A stretch of DNA of 17,107 nt, from positions 1 to 17,107 of the forward strand of contig JBGCDW010000183.1 of the NCBI GenBank assembly GCA_045105775.1, in the 5' to 3' direction. This DNA comes from Aureispira sp045105775 (GTDB lineage: Bacteria; Bacteroidota; Bacteroidia; Chitinophagales; Saprospiraceae). How positions within the stretch are numbered: position 1 is the stretch's first letter; the number at the start of each line of letters is the position of its first letter. The position numbers and the translations under genes were made by a program. Positions 1 to 8,041 of this stretch are shown here, piece after piece. Under the pieces are notes generated by a model. It worked only from the letters and a program-made list of their open reading frames with translations, ran no database searches and was not told the DNA's origin.

Positions 1-162
1 TTTGCACATGGCTATACTAGATAAAATAAGATCTACTGGTGAGAATCCAAGATCAGTTCCTTTGCTCTTAATAGGCTCATCACCTAAGATGCTGTGACGA
101 CCATTGCTAATAATAGATTGATAACCTGTAGGTAAATTGGTAATGCTAATATTTGTTGCCAT
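1..162 (-). CDS. OsmC-like peroxidase family protein, N-terminal part
   Basis: This is the first 54 codons of a minus-strand gene that runs off the left edge; the ATG is at 162-160. The translation contains GRHSILGDEP (residues 21-30) followed by a Gly-Phe-Ser-Pro-Val-Asp-Leu run (39-45) and LSSIAMC (47-53). This matches the N-terminal half of OsmC/Ohr-like proteins, in which a Gly-x-Ser-Pro-x-(E/D)-Leu helix leads to the first reactive cysteine, here Cys53. Such proteins reduce organic hydroperoxides through two cysteines; the second lies outside the window. Some OsmC-fold proteins have other or unknown roles, so only the family is called. The gene diverges from the gene at 492. I see no convincing promoter for it. 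Confidence 0.72.
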   Translation of the reverse strand, partial: MATNISITNLPTGYQSIISNGRHSILGDEPIKSKGTDLGFSPVDLILSSIAMCK

Positions 163-491
163 TGTTATATGGTGGTTTTGTTTGTTGAAGTTGTTTAAAA
201 ATGGAATAGCGTTGATAATGAGCGATAATTTGATTCTAACCGAGCCATAGGCGAGTTCACAAAGTAATCAAGGCACTCGCAAAGCGATCTGCGTGGGTTG
301 TACCTAAAAGGTACAAAAGACCTGCATATTTAGTTCATAGCAGCGCTATGGAGTCAACCGAGCGGAGCGAGTTCATAAAATAATTTTTAACGCAGAGTAG
401 GACAAAATTAGCTTTCATTAGCGCCATTAGGCTATTCTTAAACAACTTCTTTATATAAAGATTATACTTAGAAATTTCAAGTCGATTTTTT
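163..491. other. Intergenic region with imperfect direct repeat and small hairpins
   Basis: This 329-nt spacer separates two divergent genes and has no credible ORF. It holds a perfect 7-bp hairpin TTGTACC/GGTACAA (298-316, 5-nt loop), a 6-bp hairpin CATAGC/GCTATG (336-350), and a 14-bp perfect palindrome TCTTTATATAAAGA (448-461) 30 nt before the next ATG. An imperfect direct repeat also occurs: GCGAGTTCACAAAGTAAT (251-268) and GCGAGTTCATAAAATAAT (368-385), each preceded nearby by AACCGAG. The repeat and hairpins look like a dispersed intergenic repeat. The palindrome could be an operator for the small gene. No function is proven. Confidence 0.45.
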
Positions 492-851
492 ATGATAAAG
501 TTATTCAATACCGTCAAACGCGAGTCTAGAGAATTTGGTTATAAACCACTTTTTTATGATGCAGACCAAGAAGAGTTGGAGGCGCGTATCAGAGCACGTG
601 AAAATAGAGCCGTAAGCTCTACGGAAGCCATGAAACATCGTATGCGTAGAGAATTTGGTCTACAACGACGCAGCCAAGTGGTCAAGCAACGTAATTATTC
701 CAAACGCTCCTCGCTGCGCTTATTGTTGATTATTATTGCCTTGTCTGTATTGAGTTATATTGTTTTAGAACGTTGGTTGCCTGATCTTATTCACGCATGG
801 TTTCCTTTAGAACATCAAGAATACGAATTGCTAGATCCTTACGATTCTTAG
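492..851 (+). CDS. Small single-pass membrane protein of unknown function, upstream of mutL
   Basis: The product is a 119-aa protein without a recognised catalytic motif. The N-terminal 70 residues are strongly charged and probably helical, including FGYKPLFYDADQEELEARI (15-33) and a basic stretch (48-72). One hydrophobic segment follows (about 75-92), then a short acidic tail. With a positive N-terminal side and no signal peptide, an inner-membrane protein with a cytosolic N-terminus is likely. It sits 59 nt before mutL on the same strand. I have a weak recollection that similar short proteins lie beside mutL in other Bacteroidota, but no repair role can be read from the sequence. There is no Shine-Dalgarno sequence. 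A perfect palindrome at 448-461 is the only regulatory-looking feature upstream. Confidence 0.75.
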   Translation: MIKLFNTVKRESREFGYKPLFYDADQEELEARIRARENRAVSSTEAMKHRMRREFGLQRRSQVVKQRNYSKRSSLRLLLIIIALSVLSYIVLERWLPDLIHAWFPLEHQEYELLDPYDS

Positions 852-910
852 CATCGTTTACATCCTTATAAAATTATTATCGTCCTAGAAGTTGTTGATT
901 AATTATAAAC

Positions 911-2866
911 ATGTCCGATTTAATTCAACTATTGCCCGATCTTATCGCCAATCAAATTGCTGCTGGAGAAGTAGTGCAACGCCCTTCCTCTGTGGTAAAG
1001 GAGCTGTTGGAGAATGCTATTGATGCAGGTGCTACTTCTATACGACTCATTCTCAAAGGAGCAGGCAAAACACTTATACAAGTGGTTGACAATGGTATAG
1101 GCATGTCTGAAACAGATGCCCGTATGTGTTTTGAACGTCATGCAACGTCCAAAATTCGCCATACCGAAGATTTATTTTCCATTACCACCAAAGGCTTTCG
1201 TGGAGAGGCAATGGCCTCTATTGCAGCAGTAGCTCAGATAGAAATGCGTACCAAACGCCACGAGGAAGAACTAGGAGTGGAAATACACTTGGCAGGCTCC
1301 AAAATCACGTCACAGTCGCCCTGCCAATCTGCAGCAGGCACTTCTATTGCCGTCAAAAATCTATTTTATAATGTCCCTGCTCGGCGCAAGTTTTTAAAAT
1401 CAGATGCGGTCGAATTGCGTCATATTGTAGATGAATTTCAGCACGTAGCACTGGCCCACCCCAATATCTTTTTCTCCTTCCATCACAATGGCAATAAGCT
1501 GTATCACTTGTCAACCGCCAATTTGCGCCAACGAATCATTGGGGTTTTGGGCAACAAAACCAATAAGAACCTCATTCCTATAGAAGAGGAAACGGATATT
1601 TTGCGCATTTCGGGCTATATTGGCAAACCTGAAGCAGCCAAAAAAACACGCGGCGATCAATTCTTTTTTGTAAATGACCGCTTTATTAAGAGCAGCTATC
1701 TCAATCATGCGTTGCTCAATGCTTATGAGGATTTACTGCCAGAAAAACACTACCCGTTGTACGTGATTTTCTTTGAAATGGATCCGAGCAAAATTGATGT
1801 CAATGTGCATCCTACCAAACAAGAGATTAAGTTTGAAGATGAACGTTTGGTTTATAATTACTTGCGGGTAACCGCTCGCCATGCGCTGGCCCAAAACAGC
1901 ATTACGCCCAGTTTGGATTTTGAGGTAGAAAGTGGTATTTCTCAACATTTGGACGAAGCCCATTTTGATTCTCCTACACTTCATCAAGCAACAGACCCAG
2001 AAGGCCAGACCTTTGGGTCCAAAGCTAGTAGTGGTTATAGCAGTGGCAAGCCGTCTTATACTCCTCCTCAAAAATCAGCGCGAGAAACCAGCAATTTGCA
2101 AAATTGGGAGCAATTGTATGCGACGGCAGAAAGAGAAGCCTTAGAACAAGGCAACTCCACCGAAGAGGAAGAAATGACGCTCTTTTCTAATGGCAATGCT
2201 GCTGATGGACAAGAGACAGAAGGTATGCAAACGTTCTCTAGCAAAGCTTCGGCTACTAAAACAGGCCATTCCAAAAAAGAGGGCACGGAGAGTCCAAGTA
2301 CCACCAAACATTTGTACCAACTTCATGCACGGTATATTGTAAGCCCTATCAAATCAGGCTTTATGTTGGTCGATCAGAATATGGCTCACCAGCGCATCTT
2401 GTACGAGCGTTATTTGCAACAATTGGATCAAAAAAAAGCCAATACTCAAAAATTGCTCTTTCCTCAAACCGTAGAATTATCCGCAGCAGATGCGTCGCTA
2501 CTCAAAAATCTATTGCCACAACTAGAAGAATTGGGCATGGATATCAAAGAGTTTGGAGACAATAGCTTTGTCGTACACGGCTTGCCCAGTGAATTGAGTC
2601 AAAAAAATGAGCAACAAATCATGGCACAGCTCTTGGAACAATTTAAGCAAAATGTAGATCTGAATATTGAGCTGTATGATAATTTGGCGCGTTCGTTGGC
2701 ACAACAAGCCGCGATGAAAGTTGGGCAACAGTTGAGCCCCTTAGAAATGCGTCAACTCATCAATGAATTGTTTGCTTGTCATGTGCCCTATGTAGGGCCA
2801 AGTGGGCACAAAACGTTCATTTCTATGGATTTGGAAGAATTGGCCAAACAGTTTTTGAAACGTTAA
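911..2866 (+). CDS. mutL: DNA mismatch repair protein MutL
   Basis: MutL is the mismatch-repair ATPase that links MutS recognition to strand incision and excision. The N-terminal GHKL ATPase domain (about 1-335) has all its motifs: QIAAGEVV (15-22), ELLENAIDAG (31-40), DNGIGM (60-65) and GFRGEA (95-100). A low-complexity linker (about 335-455) precedes the C-terminal dimerisation domain. At 513-518, QKLLFP fits the beta-clamp-binding pattern. The C-terminal endonuclease site is degenerate. The DQHA(x)2E(x)4E motif reads DQNMAHQRILYE (488-499), so His and the first Glu are lost. The usual CPHGRP motif is replaced by GPSGHKT (629-635). The protein therefore probably does not nick DNA. At 651 aa it is a normal length. 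Its stop overlaps the stop of the convergent gene. Confidence 0.97.
   Translation: MSDLIQLLPDLIANQIAAGEVVQRPSSVVKELLENAIDAGATSIRLILKGAGKTLIQVVDNGIGMSETDARMCFERHATSKIRHTEDLFSITTKGFRGEAMASIAAVAQIEMRTKRHEEELGVEIHLAGSKITSQSPCQSAAGTSIAVKNLFYNVPARRKFLKSDAVELRHIVDEFQHVALAHPNIFFSFHHNGNKLYHLSTANLRQRIIGVLGNKTNKNLIPIEEETDILRISGYIGKPEAAKKTRGDQFFFVNDRFIKSSYLNHALLNAYEDLLPEKHYPLYVIFFEMDPSKIDVNVHPTKQEIKFEDERLVYNYLRVTARHALAQNSITPSLDFEVESGISQHLDEAHFDSPTLHQATDPEGQTFGSKASSGYSSGKPSYTPPQKSARETSNLQNWEQLYATAEREALEQGNSTEEEEMTLFSNGNAADGQETEGMQTFSSKASATKTGHSKKEGTESPSTTKHLYQLHARYIVSPIKSGFMLVDQNMAHQRILYERYLQQLDQKKANTQKLLFPQTVELSAADASLLKNLLPQLEELGMDIKEFGDNSFVVHGLPSELSQKNEQQIMAQLLEQFKQNVDLNIELYDNLARSLAQQAAMKVGQQLSPLEMRQLINELFACHVPYVGPSGHKTFISMDLEELAKQFLKR
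2863..2866. other. Shared TTAA holding the stop codons of two convergent genes
   Basis: MutL ends with TAA at 2864-2866. The minus-strand membrane-protein gene ends with TAA at 2865-2863. The palindromic tetranucleotide serves both, leaving no intergenic space and no room for a terminator between the convergent genes. Confidence 0.9.
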
Positions 2867-3639
2867 GTAGCAACCTCATCCTCACTATCAATCCACGCAT
2901 AAAAGGCAACTAATAACGCCATTCCTACACCCAATAAGGAGATAATTTCTTTATTTAGTGAAGGAATGGCCTTTCCCAAAATGGCGATACAAATACTCGC
3001 CATAAACCAACTAGTTTTTTGAAGCGGCCCCTTTATAATGGCTGTTTGTTGGTAACATTGAATGGAGTAGACTAGTACGACCACCAAAACTACAAGAAAA
3101 ACCCAACCTCCCCACAAGTAATACCAATCCGTACCGTTCACAATGGTATTAAAAAAAATCGCACCGAGTACAATCCTTGCTGACCGCTCTAACCATGGCC
3201 AAATGGGCATTGAATGAAGTTGGTCTTGGTAAGCTGTAATGACAAACTGGGTCAATAAATAAATCAATCCTATCCTAGCTGTATAGTTTAATAGATAGCT
3301 CAAAAAGCTATTGTTGTATAAGTTATGGTCGATAAAATTGACCATAACCGTCCCAATTACTAAGCTTATAATTAAAAAAGGCACCCACAAATGATAGTTC
3401 AGTTTTTTCGTTTGCAAGGTATGGCTTTCATAAGTAGGGTACATCAATATCCCGATTAGACCAATTAAGAAAGCATCTAGTAGAAAGGTATATCCAACAA
3501 AAAAGTAAAGGGTAGTTATTTCGGTAAATAACAACAATGCCCATAATAGAATCAAGGCCAAGCCCACCCATTTTACAGCAGGTGGAATGGGATATTTTTG
3601 GGATGCCGAAGGAATGGCATTATCTAACAATTCATTCAT
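2863..3639 (-). CDS. Multi-pass membrane protein, third member of a tandem paralogous trio
   Basis: This is a 258-aa protein with about seven or eight hydrophobic segments, roughly at residues 23-39, 43-67, 84-101, 112-137, 152-167, 172-196, 206-221 and 229-246. I do not recognise the family. The start at 3639 (MNELLDN) is chosen over one ten codons upstream because its two upstream neighbours begin with the same M-x-E-x-L-D pattern (MSEVLDD, MQEVLDE). A second shared landmark is Tyr-x-x-x-x..Trp-x-Trp-Leu-Glu followed by a hydrophobic LG stretch in mid-protein (about 140-160). It follows its sister gene by 36 nt and is probably co-transcribed. No catalytic motif or substrate clue is visible. 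Confidence 0.72.
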   Translation of the reverse strand: MNELLDNAIPSASQKYPIPPAVKWVGLALILLWALLLFTEITTLYFFVGYTFLLDAFLIGLIGILMYPTYESHTLQTKKLNYHLWVPFLIISLVIGTVMVNFIDHNLYNNSFLSYLLNYTARIGLIYLLTQFVITAYQDQLHSMPIWPWLERSARIVLGAIFFNTIVNGTDWYYLWGGWVFLVVLVVVLVYSIQCYQQTAIIKGPLQKTSWFMASICIAILGKAIPSLNKEIISLLGVGMALLVAFYAWIDSEDEVAT

Positions 3640-3675
3640 CTGGTACTTTTTTTGGATTTGATAGAGCAAAAATGC

Positions 3676-4470
3676 CTAGTTAGGATTAGTTGGCTTATTA
3701 AACGAACTGGCATAGGCCAAAACGGCCAAAGTAGCCCCAGCAAACAGCAACAATTCAACTACAATACTATAATGGTGCTCAAAATACATCCCTAGCTTCC
3801 AAGCCATTACTGCCAATAATGATAAAAAAGCAAGCCATTTATCTCGTTTGGGGATGGTTTGAGTCCTTCGCACAGCATACAGTAATATTACTATAACAAA
3901 CAAGCTCATACTCCCATTACTCCATAAAAATACCCATTCTAAAAAAAACTCAAAAGGCTGATTGTAAAGACTCCAATAGACCAATTTGTACACTAAAATA
4001 ATGCCTAGACAAAGCTGTATCAGTTTTTCCATAAACTGCCAATATTGTAGTTGTTCTTTTCTATTGACATAATAACGAATCAACAACAAGGCAACCGCAC
4101 TATCCAAGACCAATAACAAGATGTCTTCAAAATAATAGGGGTACAAATAGGTGGGCCAAATATTGGTGTCCATAGAAGCAATAACCAACAGGAATAAGCC
4201 TAAACTGAGGTAGAAAAAACGCAAATAAGCAATCAATCGTCCATCTTTGCACCGATAAAAAGCATACACCGCTCGCTGTACAGCCATGAGTTGTACCCCC
4301 ACCAATACCCACATAACATAATTATCAGAAAAGGTGTGGGAGGCTGCTTGCAAGCGAAAAAACAAATCGGCCAAACTCTTGGCCAAAAAAGCCAATGCCA
4401 ACACTCGAACCAATCCTAGTAAGTCCGCTCTAATTTTATCCTCTGGTTGATCGTCTAATACCTCACTCAT
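3676..4470 (-). CDS. Multi-pass membrane protein, second member of the trio
   Basis: This is a 264-aa hydrophobic protein with about seven or eight membrane segments; the family is not recognised. A longer in-frame start exists at 4515, but 4470 (MSEVLDDQ) is preferred. It aligns with the N-termini of both neighbours, and it overlaps the preceding stop by only 8 nt, which is typical of translational coupling; the longer form would overlap by 53 nt. The mid-protein segment IRYYVNRKEQLQYWQFMEK resembles ARYYKNRTEAAAWWAWLEQ of the upstream paralogue, supporting common descent. A short charged loop follows, then the next helix. No signal peptide or enzymatic motif is visible. It probably acts in the inner membrane together with its paralogues. 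Confidence 0.72.
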   Translation of the reverse strand: MSEVLDDQPEDKIRADLLGLVRVLALAFLAKSLADLFFRLQAASHTFSDNYVMWVLVGVQLMAVQRAVYAFYRCKDGRLIAYLRFFYLSLGLFLLVIASMDTNIWPTYLYPYYFEDILLLVLDSAVALLLIRYYVNRKEQLQYWQFMEKLIQLCLGIILVYKLVYWSLYNQPFEFFLEWVFLWSNGSMSLFVIVILLYAVRRTQTIPKRDKWLAFLSLLAVMAWKLGMYFEHHYSIVVELLLFAGATLAVLAYASSFNKPTNPN

Positions 4471-5239
4471 ATTGCTTAGAATTAATACGCTCTGTCCGTG
4501 CATGAGCAATTGCACGGACTAATAATAGAATAGCCAACACTAATAATAACTCTAAAAATACACTATTTGTTGCTTCGATTTCTACAATAGAAACCACTAA
4601 GCCAAAGCTACTATACAACAAAAGACTCACTTGTCGTTCCAGTTTGGTATAATGCCTATATTGCCTCCCAAGCAATAAACCTGCCCCAAGCCATAGCAAA
4701 ATGATTTGTGCAACTATTATAGGCGTAGCATTGTACCAAGGGCTGAAGTCTAAGAACGCTGCAAATGTCTCCAAATGCAAGAACAAATACCACCCTATGC
4801 TCTGTTCTAACCACGCCCACCAAGCCGCCGCCTCTGTTCTATTCTTATAATAACGCGCCAAAAACAAGCCTATACTCCCCAATACTGCTATAGCCAATAA
4901 ATCAAAGAGAACAACAGAATTGATAAGTGTATATCCTAGAAAAACTTGTACCACACTTATGACCAACCACAATTGTAGCCCCAGCATCCAATAGCCATAA
5001 TACCGCAAACGAGAGGACATTTTATGCCTCAATTCTACCAATACGGCTATACTTATGACAAAACTCAACAACAAAAAAGCTATAGTCGCCAAACCCGTCA
5101 TCAAGCCTCTGAACATCTCAAATTCCCCGATCACAATCACGCCCCACAATCCTGCATAACTCCCTGTGAGGCGATACACCACTGCTGGAGTTTTCTGTTC
5201 TTCCTGTCTTGCTTGTTGTTCGTCTAGTACTTCTTGCAT
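4463..5239 (-). CDS. Multi-pass membrane protein, first member of the trio
   Basis: This is a 258-aa protein, the same length as the third member. It has a charged N-terminal tail (MQEVLDEQQARQEEQ) and about seven membrane helices. The family is not recognised. The conserved mid-protein element ARYYKNR with Trp-Trp-Ala-Trp-Leu-Glu marks it as a paralogue of the next two genes. It is the first gene of the set. Its ATG lies just after the terminator of the DUF262 gene. On the minus strand, TTG followed 21 nt later by TAATTTTT approximates a Bacteroidota -33/-7 pair that would overlap that terminator; this is a weak promoter guess. The short paralogous proteins could form a hetero-oligomer, but that is inference. 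Confidence 0.72.
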   Translation of the reverse strand: MQEVLDEQQARQEEQKTPAVVYRLTGSYAGLWGVIVIGEFEMFRGLMTGLATIAFLLLSFVISIAVLVELRHKMSSRLRYYGYWMLGLQLWLVISVVQVFLGYTLINSVVLFDLLAIAVLGSIGLFLARYYKNRTEAAAWWAWLEQSIGWYLFLHLETFAAFLDFSPWYNATPIIVAQIILLWLGAGLLLGRQYRHYTKLERQVSLLLYSSFGLVVSIVEIEATNSVFLELLLVLAILLLVRAIAHARTERINSKQYE

Positions 5240-5259
5240 GGTACTAAAAAATTACGTCT

Positions 5260-5297
5260 AAAAAAATAGAGGTTGCAATATGTTTACAACCTCTATT
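5260..5297 (-). terminator. Rho-independent terminator of the DUF262 operon
   Basis: An 11-bp perfect stem (CAACCTCTATT at 5287-5297 pairing with AATAGAGGTTG at 5265-5275) encloses an 11-nt loop. Read on the minus strand, the second arm runs straight into seven T residues (5266-5260). It begins 12 nt after the stop of the DUF262 gene and ends the cassette before the membrane-protein trio. Confidence 0.85.
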
Positions 5298-5309
5298 CAT
5301 TCTGCTATT

Positions 5310-6950
5310 TTATTTAACTAATATATTCAATAATTCTATTTTTATTCGCTCTGCTTCCATTATCAACGTTTCACGCATACGAAGAATTTCTGTTTTTAAG
5401 GCTCCATTTTGATACGCCACTTTCATTTCTTCACTAATAAAAAATGCCCCATAGTCTTGATCTGATTCTAACCAATAACTCAAATCTTTATGTTGTTTCT
5501 TATCTATCTCCAGCCCAATGCCATCATATATAGCATTGGCAAAGTCGCTAACACCTTGTACCGTTTTTGGAGAAGAAAACAAATCGTACTTTTTATAGTT
5601 TATGGATATATTCCTCTTGTCTAGTCCCTTTGTATAGTCTAATTGATAATTGAGCATAAACAATACTAAAGCTGTTGCTCTTGCTGATCCTAAGTTTATT
5701 TTTTTAGGAAATACTTTAGATGATTTTGTTTTGCCTGATTTGTAGATCGCGGCTTCTACATCTGTGGTAATGTGTTTTTTAAATTGATAATATGCATCTC
5801 GTTGCCCTGCCAAGTTATTTTCTGTAAAATAATTGGTGTAGGTTGTTTTCCAAAACCAATATTTTAATCGTTCAATCTGCTCCTTGCTAATATTTGTTCT
5901 ATTTTCTCTAAAAAACGCTGCTAAAAACTGCAATTGTGCTTTATAAGGCAGTAGTCTTTTTTCCCAAACACACAGTTCCCTGCTCAAAAAAGCAATGGTT
6001 TGCTCAAAGCCCTCCAGCGTCTCTTTTGTTTTGGCAACAAAATCAACTTGCCCAGCTACTTCCCCTAATTTTTTGATATTTCTTTCAGGTATGGCATCAA
6101 AATATGGATACCCAAATGCGCCATTAATTGCTTGGTAAATCGCTTCTTCTAAAAAAGTATCTTTTTTATTTTTGCTCTTGAAATTATAGTTACTGGAAAT
6201 GCTTTGAATACATTTTTCGACCTCCGTACCCAGTCTAAAATTACCATCAAAACTCAAAGCCGATAAAATCCAGTGATCTTTCACCATCGTTCCCGTAGAA
6301 TTTAATCGAATAAATACATCAATAGCTTCTTTCATTTCTCCACCTGCCAACTCAATAGATGGTATATCATAAGCAAACAATTTTTTGCTAAAATCTCGAT
6401 AGCGTTTACTATATAATTCTACCTTTTCTCGGGGGATTTTTTCCTCAATTAAACGTTCTTGAAAATCAAAAAAGCCATCTCCTCCAGCTAGTTCATACAA
6501 TGGAATTCTATGTACACTAGCTTTGTTCTTTTTATATTTTTCTACCTTATCTTCTTCTAAATCGTAGACAAAATTAAATTCTTCATTCCACTCTTCTTCT
6601 AGCCTTTGTAAGCGTGTACTCTTAGGATTGACTAAGCAACCAAACAACGTGGATAATCGCTGATAACCATCTAGTATATAAAAATAGTCTTCTTCTTCCT
6701 TTGGCAATTGATACGCTCCTATTTGGTGCGTCTCGTATACACCTAACTTAGTTAACCTCTTATCAGGTCGCCAAAAGAAAATAGATCCAATTGGATAACC
6801 TTGCTTTATACTATCAAAAAGCCTAATTTTCTGCTCATCACTCCATTCAAGATCACGCTGAAAAACAGGAATACGAATAATTCCGCGTTCAAAATCTTCA
6901 AGATAATGAAACAATCGCCTGACTCGTGTATTTATCCTCAATTCGCTCAT
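5310..6950 (-). CDS. DUF262 (ParB/Srx-like) domain protein, last gene of the ATPase cassette
   Basis: This is a 546-aa protein. Its N-terminus carries the DUF262 signature in order: RIPVFQRDLEW (26-36), DSIKQGYPIGSIFFW (46-60) and LDGYQRLSTL (93-102). The usual DGQQR reads DGYQR here. DUF262 proteins have a ParB/sulfiredoxin-like fold, bind or hydrolyse NTPs, and include the GmrS half of type IV restriction enzymes. The nuclease half (DUF1524, His-x-x-Pro plus HNH) is not visible in the remaining 440 residues, which look mostly helical with many Lys and Tyr. Its ATG overlaps the TOPRIM stop by 4 nt (ATGA), so co-translation is likely. It is followed by a strong terminator. Its role as a nuclease, regulator or nucleotide-sensing partner cannot be decided from sequence. 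Confidence 0.85.
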   Translation of the reverse strand: MSELRINTRVRRLFHYLEDFERGIIRIPVFQRDLEWSDEQKIRLFDSIKQGYPIGSIFFWRPDKRLTKLGVYETHQIGAYQLPKEEEDYFYILDGYQRLSTLFGCLVNPKSTRLQRLEEEWNEEFNFVYDLEEDKVEKYKKNKASVHRIPLYELAGGDGFFDFQERLIEEKIPREKVELYSKRYRDFSKKLFAYDIPSIELAGGEMKEAIDVFIRLNSTGTMVKDHWILSALSFDGNFRLGTEVEKCIQSISSNYNFKSKNKKDTFLEEAIYQAINGAFGYPYFDAIPERNIKKLGEVAGQVDFVAKTKETLEGFEQTIAFLSRELCVWEKRLLPYKAQLQFLAAFFRENRTNISKEQIERLKYWFWKTTYTNYFTENNLAGQRDAYYQFKKHITTDVEAAIYKSGKTKSSKVFPKKINLGSARATALVLFMLNYQLDYTKGLDKRNISINYKKYDLFSSPKTVQGVSDFANAIYDGIGLEIDKKQHKDLSYWLESDQDYGAFFISEEMKVAYQNGALKTEILRMRETLIMEAERIKIELLNILVK

Positions 6951-8041
6951 AACAAGCTGGTTATCTTATTTATAATATTTTTTAGCTCATTATCTTCCCG
7001 TGTTCCTCCTGCTCTTGCTAATAATGTAGTATAATGAACAGCATTATGTGCTGTATATTTTTTAGGAAAATCTCGTTTATAATTGGGATACCCCAATGTA
7101 CCAAGCCCATTCTTAAGTACATCATAATCACTAGCTGTTATAGCATTCTCTCCACTAGAAGGGTACAAAGCTTGAAGTTCTGAAATTTCGTCTGTTCTAG
7201 CCTGACTAATGCCTTTCCTTTTCATCCCATCCTTGTAATTCAAGTAATCTTTTTGTTCATCCGATAAATGATTGTAAACATCAATCCATGATGCATAAGG
7301 CGCGCCTAAATCCTGTATCACTTCATCAGGCATGTAATTTTCCATTGCTCGTTTTTGCAAAACATGCACCTCACAGCCTAATGCTTCTAGTTGTTCCTTC
7401 AAATTATCTTTCCTTACTGTTGAATCAGAAGCATAACCTTTATCACTATCCATAAGCACAAAATAGCGCAAGTATTTTTCAGGAGGTTTATCTTGCAACG
7501 AGGCAAAAGTTTCTAGTGCTTGTTTTCGTTCCTCTATATAGTTCTTAATATTTGTCCAACCACCAGCATTCACAAAACTTATCCAGCCATTATCAACAAA
7601 ACTTAACAAGATATTAGTACTATCTCTTGTTGAAGTGCCAAAATGTTGAAAAATAGCTCTAATGAAATAACTATCGTTCAAGCTGTTTTCCAATATTAAT
7701 CCTACTGGTGCATTAAAAAAACGAATGGCTTCGGTTATATTATAGGCATTTATTCCCTCTTGGGTATTCGAGACTATACGTTTTGCATCATCTATAGCTC
7801 CAGTAAGCATTGCATCATTGGTAGATTCTTCTATCAACAACTGATCTACGTGTGTGAGTGCTTGAAAATGGGGCAAATCTTCCAATTCATCCATTCCTTT
7901 TTCCTTGCAAAAAAACTTGTATCGCGCCACCCCATTATGATCTTCTCTTGATAAAAGTTGAACCAAGTAATTCAAATCCCTAAAGTTGCTCCCTTCTTGT
8001 GCAAATAGCTGCTGATCTAGCTCTATATAGTTATAATTCAT
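6947..8041 (-). CDS. TOPRIM / DUF4435-like putative nuclease
   Basis: The 364-aa protein has an apparent TOPRIM core. The acidic motif is GLILENSLNDSYF (114-126, Glu118 and Asp123). It is followed by FVNAGGWTNI (156-165), the Asp-x-Asp motif VLMDSDK (195-201), and a later KRAMENYMPDE (230-240) resembling the ENY(L) motif of DUF4435 and OLD-type TOPRIM proteins. In those families the acidic residues bind metal and cut nucleic acid. In PARIS, the DUF4435 protein AriB is held by an AAA ATPase and released to act as a toxin. Here the gene lies directly after a DUF3696-type ATPase with a 4-nt ATGA overlap, the same arrangement. The N-terminal 110 residues and the C-terminal 120 residues are unassigned. 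Family placement is by motif only. Confidence 0.65.
   Translation of the reverse strand: MNYNYIELDQQLFAQEGSNFRDLNYLVQLLSREDHNGVARYKFFCKEKGMDELEDLPHFQALTHVDQLLIEESTNDAMLTGAIDDAKRIVSNTQEGINAYNITEAIRFFNAPVGLILENSLNDSYFIRAIFQHFGTSTRDSTNILLSFVDNGWISFVNAGGWTNIKNYIEERKQALETFASLQDKPPEKYLRYFVLMDSDKGYASDSTVRKDNLKEQLEALGCEVHVLQKRAMENYMPDEVIQDLGAPYASWIDVYNHLSDEQKDYLNYKDGMKRKGISQARTDEISELQALYPSSGENAITASDYDVLKNGLGTLGYPNYKRDFPKKYTAHNAVHYTTLLARAGGTREDNELKNIINKITSLL

Noticed and set aside
4471..4515. Upstream start for the second membrane protein
   Set aside because: It would overlap the preceding gene by 53 nt, and the shared M-x-E-x-L-D N-terminus places the start at 4470.
7007..7034. Antisense ORF at the 3' end of the TOPRIM gene
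   Set aside because: It is a shadow in another frame of two well-supported overlapping genes.
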